Shown here in pieces: positions 42,691 to 51,915 of a stretch of 64,000 nt of DNA. Each line of letters begins with the position of its first letter. Position 1 is the stretch's first letter. The notes under the pieces are model-generated. The model did no database searches. It was not told where the DNA came from and was given only the letters and a program-made list of their open reading frames with translations. The translations under genes and the position numbers were made by a program. The stretch is from Vibrio algivorus (GTDB lineage Bacteria; Pseudomonadota; Gammaproteobacteria; Enterobacterales; Vibrionaceae): contig NZ_AP018678.1 in the NCBI RefSeq assembly GCF_002218005.2, positions 1,426,001-1,490,000 on the forward strand, read 5' to 3'.

Positions 42691-43524
42691 TTATCGATTG
42701 TGCTCAAACAAGCGATCTAACCAGGCTGAACATAAATCCCCCCAACATTGTACTTCCGGTTCAATTTTCAACCCTGTTCCATCATCGGTTAAAGCATTCG
42801 CTCGTGAGATACCGTGAGGGCCGCGTTGAAAAATATGTAACTCATATGGGATCTGATTATCATCTAACGCCGCGGCAAATTTCAAACTATCTGAAGCCGG
42901 TACAGATTGATCTTCTGTCGTATGGAAAAGGAATGTCGGTGGTGTATGAGTACCAACATTGCGGTGACAAGTCACCGTCGAAATCATCTTCGGATCATCA
43001 AATTTATCACGTAAGATATTTTTCAAATTAGCTTCGATATTTAACTTCATCCAATCGGTGGTAATTACCGGATAGGCTAAAACCAGCGCATTAGGCTTGT
43101 GCTCTTCTCCTTCTACCCCGGCCAAGCGTTGATACTCTTCACGATTCCACAAAGTACCAACACTTGCCGCTAAATGGCCACCAGCGGAAAAACCAAGCAA
43201 GGCTATTTTATCGGGATCAATATTATAATGCTGATACTGCTGACGAACATGGGTAATCGCTTTAAAGGCATCGAGCATAGGTTGAGGAAATGCAGCATAT
43301 TCTTGAATGGAATAGCGTAGGATAAACACATTATAACCCTTGGCTAACCAAGAAAAAGCAACCGGCTCAGACTCTCTTTCTGACAGCATTTTATAACCAC
43401 CACCGGGGAAGATAATCAACGCTGGTAATGCGGTTTGATTTGGCAGTTCATTGCATTGGGGTTGGATATAAGATGTTAAGCTAACTCGTTTATCATCTGA
43501 AAAATACACAACATCTTGCTGCAT
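42691..43524 (-). CDS. Alpha/beta hydrolase, acetyl-esterase/BD-FAE type
   Basis: A 277-residue serine hydrolase with oxyanion-hole motif PGGGYKML (about 40-47), nucleophile GFSAGGHLAAS (Ser113), and probable Asp205 (HTTEDQSVP) and His237 (RGPHGIS). The pattern is that of acetylxylan-esterase-like or kynurenine-formamidase-like enzymes; real substrate unknown. No signal peptide, so cytosolic. It stands alone, convergent to the mscS-like gene and downstream of the prp operon but separated from it by 133 bp with a repeat. Confidence 0.82.
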   Translation of the reverse strand: MQQDVVYFSDDKRVSLTSYIQPQCNELPNQTALPALIIFPGGGYKMLSERESEPVAFSWLAKGYNVFILRYSIQEYAAFPQPMLDAFKAITHVRQQYQHYNIDPDKIALLGFSAGGHLAASVGTLWNREEYQRLAGVEGEEHKPNALVLAYPVITTDWMKLNIEANLKNILRDKFDDPKMISTVTCHRNVGTHTPPTFLFHTTEDQSVPASDSLKFAAALDDNQIPYELHIFQRGPHGISRANALTDDGTGLKIEPEVQCWGDLCSAWLDRLFEHNR

Positions 43525-43549
43525 GCTTCATCCTTAAAATAGAAAAAGT

Positions 43550-43640
43550 TAATACCAAGTGAACTCAGTACCTTGAAACGACTTGGGTATTATACTTAAA
43601 GTTACTCGTGTTGCTGTGAGGCGACTAATGAATATGATGC
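43550..43640. repeat. TATACCC-type short element joined to partial ERIC-like repeat
   Basis: AATACCAAGTGAACTCAGTA pairs with CTTGAAACGACTTGGGTATT (43550-43591), a short variant of the family. The adjoining stretch AGTTACTCGTGTTGCTGTGA then GGCGACTAATGAATATG resembles the first half of the ERIC-like repeat at 13464. It may end the prp operon transcript. Confidence 0.55.
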
Positions 43641-43657
43641 CACTTAAACTTCTGTGA

Positions 43658-44890
43658 TTAAAATTCATTGGGAACTCGAATCCAACCTTCCATCAGAATA
43701 CGTGCGCTACGGCTCATACTGGCTTTTTCAATTTTCCAATCTTGCTCACCATTTTCAAGCAAAGCATAAGTCGCCTTAGCGCCAACTTTTAATGTGCCAG
43801 ATGGATGACCAAACACGACAGATTCACGCTCTACGCCACCAGCGGCGCGACTAACAATAGTACCCGGTACACTTGCCGCAGAACCAATGGCCACTGCCGC
43901 TGTTCCCATCATGGCGTGATGGAGTTTTCCCATAGATAAAGCACGAACTAACACATCAATATCATTGGCGTTCACCGGTTGGCCGCTAGAGGTCACATAA
44001 CTTTTCGGTGGGCTAACAAAAGCAATTTTGGGGGTATGTTGTCGCAGCTTAGCTTGATCAACATGTTCAATTAAACCCATTTTGACCGCGCCATAAGCAC
44101 GAATGGTTTCGAACATCGCCAACGCTTTGTCATCATTATTAATATCGTGTTGCAACTCTGTGCCTTGATAACCGAGTGCTTGCGCATCGATAAACATGGT
44201 GGGAATGCCAGAATTAATAAAGGTAGTTTGAAAGCAGCCTACTCCCGGTACTTCAAGCTCATCTACGACATTACCAGTAGGAAACATCGAACCTTTACCA
44301 TCGGCAGCTTCACCATCAGCGGGGTCAATAAAATCCACTTGAATTTCCGCCGCAGGAAAAGCGACACCATCTAGCTCAAAATCTCCTAGCTCTTGTACTC
44401 GACCATGCTTAATCGGCACGTGCGTCACTATGGTTTTATTAATGTTCACTTGACGAATTCGAACAGGTAAAAGCCCTTGATCTGGAATATTACCCTCATC
44501 AATTAACCCCATATGCAGCGCCATTGCACCGACACCAGAAGACAAATTTCCACAGTTGCCACTCCAATCAACAAAAGGACTATCGATTGACACTTGACCA
44601 AAAAGGTAATCAACATCGTGATCTGAGCTATCGCTTTTGGATAAAATCACCACTTTACTGGTACTTGAGGTTGCACCGCCCATCCCATCAATTTGTTTAC
44701 CGTAGGGATCTGGGCTGCCAATCACCCGCAGTAAAAATCGGTCGCGACTTTCTCCAGCTTGTTGAACACTGGCTGGGAGATCCGCCAAATTGAAAAACAC
44801 ACCTTTACTCGTTCCGGCGCGCATGTAGGTTGCTGGAACTTTTATTTGTAGCGACCTAGACGCTTGTGACACTGTCACTGATTGATTCAT
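43658..44890 (-). CDS. prpF: AcnD-accessory isomerase PrpF
   Basis: PrpF is a cis-trans isomerase-like protein needed when the methylcitrate cycle uses AcnD; it converts trans- to cis-2-methylaconitate. The 410-residue protein opens after a short leader with PATYMRAGTSKGVFFNLADLP, the signature of the PrpF/diaminopimelate-epimerase-like fold, and has GGATSSTSKVVI and SGNCGNLSSGVGA (the Cys-containing loop). The ATG at 44890 is preceded by AAGGATG; the frame could extend to 44971 but would overlap acnD. It lies 13 bp downstream of acnD, last in the operon. Confidence 0.93.
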   Translation of the reverse strand: MNQSVTVSQASRSLQIKVPATYMRAGTSKGVFFNLADLPASVQQAGESRDRFLLRVIGSPDPYGKQIDGMGGATSSTSKVVILSKSDSSDHDVDYLFGQVSIDSPFVDWSGNCGNLSSGVGAMALHMGLIDEGNIPDQGLLPVRIRQVNINKTIVTHVPIKHGRVQELGDFELDGVAFPAAEIQVDFIDPADGEAADGKGSMFPTGNVVDELEVPGVGCFQTTFINSGIPTMFIDAQALGYQGTELQHDINNDDKALAMFETIRAYGAVKMGLIEHVDQAKLRQHTPKIAFVSPPKSYVTSSGQPVNANDIDVLVRALSMGKLHHAMMGTAAVAIGSAASVPGTIVSRAAGGVERESVVFGHPSGTLKVGAKATYALLENGEQDWKIEKASMSRSARILMEGWIRVPNEF

Positions 44891-44903
44891 ATTTATCATC
44901 CTT

Positions 44904-47495
44904 TTAGTGAGCCAAAAAGTCTTGTGCGAAACGTTGTAATACACCACCGGCTTGATAAACCGATACTTCATCGGCTGTATCTAAACGACAGGTCACTTCT
45001 ACTTCAACTTGTTCGCCTTTTTGATCACCATTTGTGCGACTAATCACTAATACCAAATCACAACCTGGAGTAATTTCCCCTTTTACGTCATAAAGCTCAG
45101 TACCATCAAGCGCCAAAGTATGTCGGTTAATACCCTGTTTAAATTGCAACGGTAGCACGCCCATACCAACAAGATTAGTACGATGAATACGTTCAAAACC
45201 TTCGGCTACTATCGCTTCAACACCAGCTAATCGAACGCCTTTGGCCGCCCAGTCACGTGATGAGCCTTGGCCATAATCGGCCCCCGCAATAATGATTAAA
45301 GGTTGCTTGCGCTGCATATAGATTTCAATTGCTTCCCACATGCGAGTGACTTTGCCTTCTGGCTCTATTCTCGCCAAAGAGCCTTGTTTGACGTCACCAT
45401 GCTCGACAACCATTTCATTGAACAGTTTAGGGTTAGCAAAGGTGGCACGTTGGGCGGTTAAGTGGTCGCCTCGGTGAGTGGCGTAAGAATTAAAATCTTC
45501 TTCTGGCAAGCCCATTTTGGCTAGGTATTCCCCTGCTGCACTGGAGGCTAAAATAGCATTGGATGGGGATAAATGATCGGTGGTAATGTTATCGCCTAAA
45601 ATAGCCAGTGGTCTCATACCTTTTAAACTGCATTCTCTAGCGAGTGCCCCTTGCCAATACGGCGGACGGCGAATATAAGTGCTCATTTCACGCCAATCAT
45701 ACAGCGGCTTGGTGTGATAAGTACCAGTATCTTTTTCAAACATCTTCACATAGATTTGCTGAAATTGTTCAGGCTTGACATGTTTATTCACCACTTGATC
45801 AATTTCTTCATCACTTGGCCATAAATCATTAAGGTAAATCGGATTGCCTTGCCCATCATGTCCCAACACATCTTTTTCAATATCAAACCGTATGGTGCCA
45901 GCTAAGGCATAAGCTACCACTAAAGGTGGTGAAGCTAGGAAAGCTTGCTTTGCATAAGGATGAATTCGCCCATCAAAGTTACGATTACCGGATAACACCG
46001 CCGTGGTATAGACATCACGCTCAATAATTTCTTGCTGAATGATAGGATTAAGCGCGCCACTCATGCCATTACAAGTGGTGCAAGCATAGCCGACAATGCC
46101 AAATCCAAGTTGCTCTAATTCAGATAATAGCCCTGCTTCTTCAAGATATAACTTGGCTACTTTCGAGCCCGGTGCAAATGAGGTTTTCACCCAAGGCTTA
46201 CGCACTAAACCGAGTCGATTAGCTTTTTTCGCCACTAGCCCTGCGGCCACCACATTGCGAGGGTTACTTGTATTAGTACAGGAAGTAATAGCAGCAATAA
46301 TTACTGCACCATCAGGCAATTCACCTTGCCTTTGTTGCCAAGCGCCGGCAATACCACGCTTGGTTAATTGATTAGTAGGTAAGCGACGATGTGGATTGGA
46401 TGGGCCAGCCATATTGCGCTGCACGCTAGAAAGATCGAATTCTAGTACTCGCTCATAATCCACATTAATTAAATCATCGGCCCATAAACCGGTTTGTTTG
46501 GCGTATTGTTCCACCAATTTAACTTGCTCATCATCACGACCAGTCAGTTTTAAGTATTGAATGGTTTGCTCATCAATATAAAACATGCCCGCAGATGCGC
46601 CATATTCAGGCGTCATATTGGAAATAGTTGCGCGATCGCCAATAGTTAAATCACGTGCTCCTTCACCGAAGAATTCTAAGTAGGCTGACACGACTTTTTG
46701 ATTGCGCAGAAATTCAGTTATCGCCAGAACAATATCAGTAGCGGTGATACCCGGTTGACGGTTACCGGTCAGTTTTACGCCAACAATATCCGGTAAGCGC
46801 ATCATTGACGGACGTCCAAGCATTACCGTTTCCGCTTCTAGCCCTCCAACACCGATGGCTATCACCCCTAATGCATCAACATGAGGTGTATGGCTATCGG
46901 TACCGACACAAGTATCAGGAAAGGCAATTCCCTGTTTTACTTGCACTACAGGCGACATTTTCTCTAAGTTAATTTGATGCATAATGCCATTACCGGCAGG
47001 GATCACGCTGACATTTTCAAACGCAGTTTTACACCATTCAATAAAATGAAATCGGTCTTCATTACGCCTATCTTCTATGGCGCGATTTTTCTCAAACGCA
47101 TCGCCTTCAAAACCAGCATGTTCCACCGCTAATGAATGATCGACAATTAACTGGGTTTCCACTACCGGATTCACTTTGGCCGGATCGCCACCTTGTTCGG
47201 CAATCGCATCACGCAAGCCGGCTAAATCAACTAACGCAGTCTGACCAAGAATGTCGTGACACACCACTCGCGCTGGATACCAAGGAAAGTCCAAGTCTCG
47301 TTTACGCTTAATAAGTTGACATAATGACGCTTGTAGATTTTCAGGTTCACAACGACGCACTAAATTTTCGGCCAACACGCGCGAGGTATAAGGCAGCCCC
47401 TGATAGGCGCCAACCTGAATATCTTCCACCGCTGCACGCGCATCAAAATACTCCAGCCCAGTGTCGGATAATACTTTTCGATATTGATTATTCAT
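44904..47495 (-). CDS. acnD: Fe/S-dependent 2-methylisocitrate dehydratase AcnD
   Basis: AcnD dehydrates 2-methylcitrate in the methylcitrate cycle. The 863-residue protein is aconitase-A-like. Cluster cysteines are visible in TSCTNTSNP and ACTTCNGMSG. Other aconitase motifs are GTDSHTPHVDALG, GAGDYGQGSSRDWAAKG-type GADYGQGSSRDWAAKG and ILGDNITTDHLSPS. The C-terminal swivel domain is present. The start at 47495 follows AAGGACG; a longer frame to 47555 would overlap prpC. It sits 32 bp after prpC and is followed by prpF, the diagnostic acnD-prpF pair replacing prpD. Confidence 0.93.
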   Translation of the reverse strand: MNNQYRKVLSDTGLEYFDARAAVEDIQVGAYQGLPYTSRVLAENLVRRCEPENLQASLCQLIKRKRDLDFPWYPARVVCHDILGQTALVDLAGLRDAIAEQGGDPAKVNPVVETQLIVDHSLAVEHAGFEGDAFEKNRAIEDRRNEDRFHFIEWCKTAFENVSVIPAGNGIMHQINLEKMSPVVQVKQGIAFPDTCVGTDSHTPHVDALGVIAIGVGGLEAETVMLGRPSMMRLPDIVGVKLTGNRQPGITATDIVLAITEFLRNQKVVSAYLEFFGEGARDLTIGDRATISNMTPEYGASAGMFYIDEQTIQYLKLTGRDDEQVKLVEQYAKQTGLWADDLINVDYERVLEFDLSSVQRNMAGPSNPHRRLPTNQLTKRGIAGAWQQRQGELPDGAVIIAAITSCTNTSNPRNVVAAGLVAKKANRLGLVRKPWVKTSFAPGSKVAKLYLEEAGLLSELEQLGFGIVGYACTTCNGMSGALNPIIQQEIIERDVYTTAVLSGNRNFDGRIHPYAKQAFLASPPLVVAYALAGTIRFDIEKDVLGHDGQGNPIYLNDLWPSDEEIDQVVNKHVKPEQFQQIYVKMFEKDTGTYHTKPLYDWREMSTYIRRPPYWQGALARECSLKGMRPLAILGDNITTDHLSPSNAILASSAAGEYLAKMGLPEEDFNSYATHRGDHLTAQRATFANPKLFNEMVVEHGDVKQGSLARIEPEGKVTRMWEAIEIYMQRKQPLIIIAGADYGQGSSRDWAAKGVRLAGVEAIVAEGFERIHRTNLVGMGVLPLQFKQGINRHTLALDGTELYDVKGEITPGCDLVLVISRTNGDQKGEQVEVEVTCRLDTADEVSVYQAGGVLQRFAQDFLAH

Positions 47496-47527
47496 ATTAC
47501 GTCCTTGTGTGTTGTCAACTGGAGTGA

Positions 47528-48658
47528 TTAAGATCGTTGTTCTATTGGTAACCACGCTTGATGCTCTGGCCCTTCATAATCGGCACTTGGACGGATAATT
47601 CGGTTATTGGCTCGCTGCTCAAACACATGCGCCGCCCAGCCAGTAAGCCGGCTCATAACAAATATTGGCGTGAAGAGTTTGGTTGGTATATCCATAAAGT
47701 GATAAGCAGACGCATGGAAAAAGTCGGCGTTACAGAATAAATCTTTTTCACGCTTCATTACCGCTTCGACACGCTCTGAAACCGCATAAAGCTGTGTGTC
47801 ACCGACTGCTTCAGAAAGCTTTTTCGACCACTGTTTAATCAGTGCATTACGCGGATCGGATTCACGATAAATCGCATGCCCAAAGCCCATGATTTTGTCT
47901 TTGTTTTTGAGCATTTGTAGAATTTTGGCTTCTGCTTCATCTGGGGTTTTCCAATCTTGTATCATTTCCATCGCCGCTTCATTAGCCCCGCCATGTAAAG
48001 GGCCACGTAGGCTACCAATCGCCGCAGTAATACAAGAATAAATATCAGAAAGCGTGGAAGCACAAACTCTCGCGGTAAACGTCGAAGCATTAAATTCATG
48101 CTCGGCATATAAAATCAAAGAACAATGCATGACTTTTTTATGTAAATCACTCGGCGTTTTACCGGTCAATAATTTTAGAAAATAACCACCGATGGAATTT
48201 TCTGTTTTATCAAAGGTATCAACACGCACACCATCATGGCTAAAGCGATACCAATAGCAAATGATCGCCGGAAACAACGCTAACATCCGTTCAGTTGCTG
48301 CTTGTTGTTGTGAAAAATCAGTTTCTTGTTCTAAGTTACCGAGCACAGAACAACCAGTACGCATCACATTCATTGGGTGAGCGTCTGCTGGAATAAGTTC
48401 TAATGCTTGTTTAAGCGCATCTGGCAAGCCACGCAAATCAATTAAACGAGTTTTATATGCGTCTAATTCAGCTTGAGTAGGCAAATGTCCAACAAGTAAT
48501 AAATGTGCCACTTCTTCAAATTGGGCATGATTGGCTAAGTCGGTAATATCATAACCACGGTAAGTTAACCCCGTGCCTGATTTGCCAACAGTACACAGCG
48601 AAGTTGTACCAGCACTTTGTCCACGTAAGCCGGCTCCAGCTAAAGTTTTATTTGTCAT
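47528..48658 (-). CDS. prpC: 2-methylcitrate synthase PrpC
   Basis: PrpC condenses propionyl-CoA with oxaloacetate. It is a 376-residue type-I-like citrate synthase-fold protein. Active-site segments are LHGGANEAAMEM, GFGHAIYRESDPR and FNASTFTARVCAST. The N-terminus (GAGLRGQSAGTTSLCTVGKS) resembles E. coli PrpC, distinguishing it from GltA. It lies 313 bp downstream of prpB, an unusually long gap that contains repeats, and 32 bp upstream of acnD. Confidence 0.93.
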   Translation of the reverse strand: MTNKTLAGAGLRGQSAGTTSLCTVGKSGTGLTYRGYDITDLANHAQFEEVAHLLLVGHLPTQAELDAYKTRLIDLRGLPDALKQALELIPADAHPMNVMRTGCSVLGNLEQETDFSQQQAATERMLALFPAIICYWYRFSHDGVRVDTFDKTENSIGGYFLKLLTGKTPSDLHKKVMHCSLILYAEHEFNASTFTARVCASTLSDIYSCITAAIGSLRGPLHGGANEAAMEMIQDWKTPDEAEAKILQMLKNKDKIMGFGHAIYRESDPRNALIKQWSKKLSEAVGDTQLYAVSERVEAVMKREKDLFCNADFFHASAYHFMDIPTKLFTPIFVMSRLTGWAAHVFEQRANNRIIRPSADYEGPEHQAWLPIEQRS

Positions 48659-48753
48659 TTGAACTCCTTTTCAATTTCACTGCGTTTGCTCTTTTGGCAA
48701 CAGCGTTCATGGACGCTTATTTTTTCAGTGAAACCCTTTCACGTTATTAATAA

Positions 48754-48960
48754 TTTGTTTCGAGATCCGAGAGCGCTTCGCTTCGAGTTGCGAGTAAAAG
48801 CCTTCCTCACTATCCGTCACATTCAATCCAAAACAATTTTTCCCGCTGTTTGGATCCCGAGTGTAGCGTCCCCGACTATCGGCTCTGCTCTTCCACGCAA
48901 CTCGCCACACGCAACCCGAAACAATCTTTCTCGCTTTTCAACTTCCGAGCACAGCATCGC
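48754..48960. repeat. Palindromic repeat block between prpB and prpC
   Basis: The 313-bp gap (48659-48971) contains TTTCGAGATCCGAG, GCGCTTCGCTTCGAGTTGCG, a pair TTGTTTCG (48756-48763)/CGAAACAA (48917-48924), and CGCAACTCGCCACACGCAAC. The ends are partly complementary over about 170 bp. The sequence resembles the GAGCCACGAGAA family. No coding frame or terminator with a T-run was identified. Confidence 0.5.
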
Positions 48961-48971
48961 GCCTCCCGGCT

Positions 48972-49874
48972 CTATTTCTGTTCCTCAGAAAATAGTCGAT
49001 CCAACTTATCCTCATAATCATGATATTTAAGATGCTGATAAAGCTCCGCCCGGGTTTGCATTTGATCAAGTAACGCTTCTTGATTGCCCTCAACCAATAA
49101 ATACTTATAAACATTTTCTGCAGCACGGTTCATCGCTCTAAATGCACTTAATGGGTAAAGCACCATATCCACTTTAGCTTTGGCTAATTGCTCACCACTA
49201 AATAATGGCGTTTGACCAAATTCGGTAATATTGGCCAGAATCGGCACATGACGCCCAACCGCTGACTGTAACCCCTCTGAAAACTGAACATATTGCTCCA
49301 ATTGGTTCATTGCTTCAGGGAAAATCATATCCGCACCGGCTTCAACACAGGCAATCGCACGTTCAATCGCTTTATCAATGCCTTCAATCGCTAAAGCATC
49401 GGTTCGCGCCATCACCACAAAACTTTCATCGCTGCGAGCATCCACCGCCGCTTTTACTCGGTCGACCATTTCTTGCTGACTAACAATCGCTTTATTAGGT
49501 CGATGTCCACAACGCTTTTGCGCCACTTGATCTTCCATATGAACTGCCGCTGCACCTGCCTTTTCCATTGTTTTAATTGTGCGAGCAATATTAAACGCGC
49601 CACCAAAACCGGTATCGATATCCACTAACAAAGGGAGATCACACGCATTGGTAATACGCTCAACATCCACCAGCACATCATTCAAAGTAGTAATGCCTAA
49701 ATCAGGTAAACCATAAGATGCATTGGCAATACCACCACCAGAAAGGTAGATCGCTTGATGTCCGATATTTTTTGCCATCATGGCGCAATAAGGGTTAACC
49801 GTACCCACTATTTGCAGCGGGTCATTTTGCTCGACTGCAAGCCTAAATTTTTGTCCTTGAGTCACTACTGACAT
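48972..49874 (-). CDS. prpB: Methylisocitrate lyase PrpB
   Basis: PrpB cleaves 2-methylisocitrate to pyruvate and succinate. The 300-residue enzyme has the isocitrate-lyase-superfamily signature KRCGHRPNK (catalytic Cys122), Mg-binding DIDTGFGG, and VHMEDQVAQ. Residues around YLSGGGIANASYGLPDLG match PrpB. First enzyme gene after the regulator (35 bp downstream of it), upstream of the repeat-filled gap to prpC. Confidence 0.95.
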   Translation of the reverse strand: MSVVTQGQKFRLAVEQNDPLQIVGTVNPYCAMMAKNIGHQAIYLSGGGIANASYGLPDLGITTLNDVLVDVERITNACDLPLLVDIDTGFGGAFNIARTIKTMEKAGAAAVHMEDQVAQKRCGHRPNKAIVSQQEMVDRVKAAVDARSDESFVVMARTDALAIEGIDKAIERAIACVEAGADMIFPEAMNQLEQYVQFSEGLQSAVGRHVPILANITEFGQTPLFSGEQLAKAKVDMVLYPLSAFRAMNRAAENVYKYLLVEGNQEALLDQMQTRAELYQHLKYHDYEDKLDRLFSEEQK

Positions 49875-49909
49875 GTTTGTTCTCCTTAACTTACATATGA
49901 TGACCTGTT

Positions 49910-50599
49910 CTAACCTATTTGCTGTTCGATAAGCTTTCGACTGCCTGAAATATGACGACGCATCAGCATTTCCGCTAATTCCTCATCACGATTCTTAATA
50001 GCCTGAAAAATAAATAAATGTTCGTTGAGTGCATCTACTGGACGTGAATGCGAACGTGGGGATTGATAACGATACATACGCAATAGGTGGTACAACTCAT
50101 CGCATAACAAAGTAATCAATTGAGTATTACGACTGGCTTTAATAATGCAGTAGTGGAAGTCAAAATCACCGTGTTGATGAAAATAAGACTGACCATCCGA
50201 TTGATTGATATGTTCTGAATGTGTCGACAATACCTGTTCTAACGCATCAATTTCATCATCGGTCATACAACGGGCTGCCAAGCGAGCTGCCATGCCTTCT
50301 AAGGCTTCACGAACCGCATACAAATCGATAAGTTTTTGCTGTGAAAAGGTAGTAACGCGTGCACCAACATGGGGAATACGCTCGATTAATCCTAACGCCT
50401 CCACCCTCATGATCGCTTCACGCAACGGCCCACGGCTAACGGAAAAACGCTTAGCGAGCTCAGGTTCAGAGATTTTACTCCCCGGAAGAATTTCACCGTT
50501 TACAATCGCTTCAATCAAATATTCGGTCAAACTTTCTGATTTAGTGTGCTCTTTTACATCAGAAATATTGCTTATCACGCTGTCTGTCATATTCGCCAT
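49910..50599 (-). CDS. GntR/FadR-family regulator of the methylcitrate operon
   Basis: A 229-residue protein with an N-terminal winged helix (LTEYLIEAIVNGEILPGSKIS, then RFSVSRGPLREAIMRVEALGLI) and a C-terminal FCD ligand domain (HGDFDFHYCIIKASRNTQLI). In vibrios and Shewanella a GntR-type protein regulates prp genes instead of the sigma-54-dependent PrpR of E. coli. It is the first gene of the operon, so it probably controls itself through the two palindromes upstream. The effector may be propionyl-CoA or methylcitrate (inference). GGAGTG ribosome site supports the start. Confidence 0.85.
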   Translation of the reverse strand: MANMTDSVISNISDVKEHTKSESLTEYLIEAIVNGEILPGSKISEPELAKRFSVSRGPLREAIMRVEALGLIERIPHVGARVTTFSQQKLIDLYAVREALEGMAARLAARCMTDDEIDALEQVLSTHSEHINQSDGQSYFHQHGDFDFHYCIIKASRNTQLITLLCDELYHLLRMYRYQSPRSHSRPVDALNEHLFIFQAIKNRDEELAEMLMRRHISGSRKLIEQQIG

Positions 50600-50621
50600 T
50601 CACACTCACTCCGACACCAAA

Positions 50622-50633
50622 GTGTCAACAATT
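50622..50633. promoter_or_regulatory. Operator-like palindrome 1 (prp regulator)
   Basis: AGTGTCAACAAT, an inverted imperfect copy of the second site (ATTGTCGACACT). It lies near the predicted transcription start, between the promoter and the regulator gene. Confidence 0.5.
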
Positions 50634-50652
50634 AAGATTTAATGGTGATAAA

Positions 50653-50680
50653 TTAAGCAATAAAACACGAATCTGTCAAA
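50653..50680 (-). promoter_or_regulatory. Promoter of the prp operon
   Basis: On the minus strand a perfect -35 TTGACA (50680-50675) is followed by a weak -10 CTTAAT (50658-50653) with 16 bp between. It is framed by two operator-like palindromes. Confidence 0.45.
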
Positions 50681-50684
50681 TAGA

Positions 50685-50696
50685 TTGTCGACACTT
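50685..50696. promoter_or_regulatory. Operator-like palindrome 2 (prp regulator)
   Basis: ATTGTCGACACT, near-perfect palindrome, 5 bp upstream of the -35 box. The pair (50622-50633 and 50685-50696) is 63 bp apart, close to six helical turns. Confidence 0.5.
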
Positions 50697-50813
50697 TTGA
50701 GTTTTTTGATAGAAAAGAGAGTGAGAATGTGAGCGTGGTGGGGGAAATGATTGTAGGGAGTAAGACAAGTGACAATGAAAAGATCAATGCAAGATATAAG
50801 CTAAATTTTTCAA

Positions 50814-51908
50814 TCACTCATATTTCGCAGGTTTTTCAGCCACTAAACCCAACGGTTGGCTATATTGCAATGGCTGACTTACCGCTAATTCAAAGCTATC
50901 TTTTGCTAGCCAAAGTTTGGCGCCATTATTGTTTGCGACTTGGTAGGCCCAATTACTTACCGCGCGAGACTTATCGGCATCACAATGAAAATAGTCGCTC
51001 AACTCAGATTCAATCGTTGCTTTAAACTGGACGAGGTTTTGATCTTCCCAGTGTTCTCTATGCTTCTGCCCTGCTAAGAAATCACGTTTATTGTTATTAC
51101 AAGTTCGATGGGCAGCGACAAAGTTATGCCCTAGGTCATTGGCATAACGAGCAAAAGGAATAAAGTGATCAACTTCTGTATTTCTATTTAGCGGCTTTTG
51201 GCAGTAAAAACACAGACCATGTTGTAATTCTTCGAGTATCGGCTTTGCTTTGCCTAGTGCATTGCGGTCTAAACCAAATAGAAAATCATGCAACTGACTT
51301 TGTGGGCCAATCAAACTTTGATTATGCTTAATGCTTTGAATTTTTTGTAGCCACGAGTTTTTGGCTAGGTAGACAACCAGATCGTAAAAACGTCTAAAAC
51401 AAGAAGCAATACCCGGCTTTAATGTAATGTACGATTGGCCTTTACTATGGGGATAAAGAAAGCACTCTTCTTGTTTAGCCAGAATTTGTAGACGCCAGAG
51501 AGGCCCATCTTTTAAGGTGTTCATGGCAGCTTTAAAAACGCTTGGCCATTGCGAACTTTGTTTTAACGCTCGTAAACTGAGGATGTTATTTTGTTGGCAT
51601 TCATAAAGCACCGAAATGACTTTAGATTGTCCACCACTATTTTGTTTCAGTAGAGCCATTTCACCAGTATGTTCTGATGAAAATGGTACAGCATGGTGCC
51701 AATACAACACGATAAGCTTTTCAGCGAGCAAATCGAGTGGAACATTTAATTCGCTATTTTCATATACCAGTGGTTGCTCAACACACACATCAGCTAACGC
51801 ATGTAATAACGCAAATTTATAAGTTGCAGAAAAGTCACCTTCTACAAGCAAACGTTGAATGTAGGCAATAAAATCTAGCTGCTGTTGTTGGTGATGAATT
51901 GGCGTCAT
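50814..51908 (-). CDS. HNH endonuclease-domain protein
   Basis: A 364-residue protein with no signal peptide. The C-terminal third carries the HNH fold: CFYCQKPL (Cys233, Cys236), TEVDHFIPFARY (Asp247-His248), Asn262 and HRTCNNNKRDF (His267, Cys270). The long N-terminal part starts with a helical segment DFSATYKFALLHALADVCVE and ISVLYECQQNNILSLRALKQ, a region that I recall from other HNH proteins. It begins 8 bp after the SAM methyltransferase gene, so the two form one transcription unit. DNA cleavage is likely; role (defence, restriction, repair) unknown. The start at 51908 is an ATG behind AGAG; GTG two codons upstream is an alternative. Confidence 0.8.
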   Translation of the reverse strand: MTPIHHQQQQLDFIAYIQRLLVEGDFSATYKFALLHALADVCVEQPLVYENSELNVPLDLLAEKLIVLYWHHAVPFSSEHTGEMALLKQNSGGQSKVISVLYECQQNNILSLRALKQSSQWPSVFKAAMNTLKDGPLWRLQILAKQEECFLYPHSKGQSYITLKPGIASCFRRFYDLVVYLAKNSWLQKIQSIKHNQSLIGPQSQLHDFLFGLDRNALGKAKPILEELQHGLCFYCQKPLNRNTEVDHFIPFARYANDLGHNFVAAHRTCNNNKRDFLAGQKHREHWEDQNLVQFKATIESELSDYFHCDADKSRAVSNWAYQVANNNGAKLWLAKDSFELAVSQPLQYSQPLGLVAEKPAKYE

Positions 51909-51915
51909 ATTCACT

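Noticed and set aside
50205..50642. 145-codon plus-strand frame opposite the prp regulator
   Set aside because: Antisense to the DNA-binding domain of a conserved regulator; no recognisable product.
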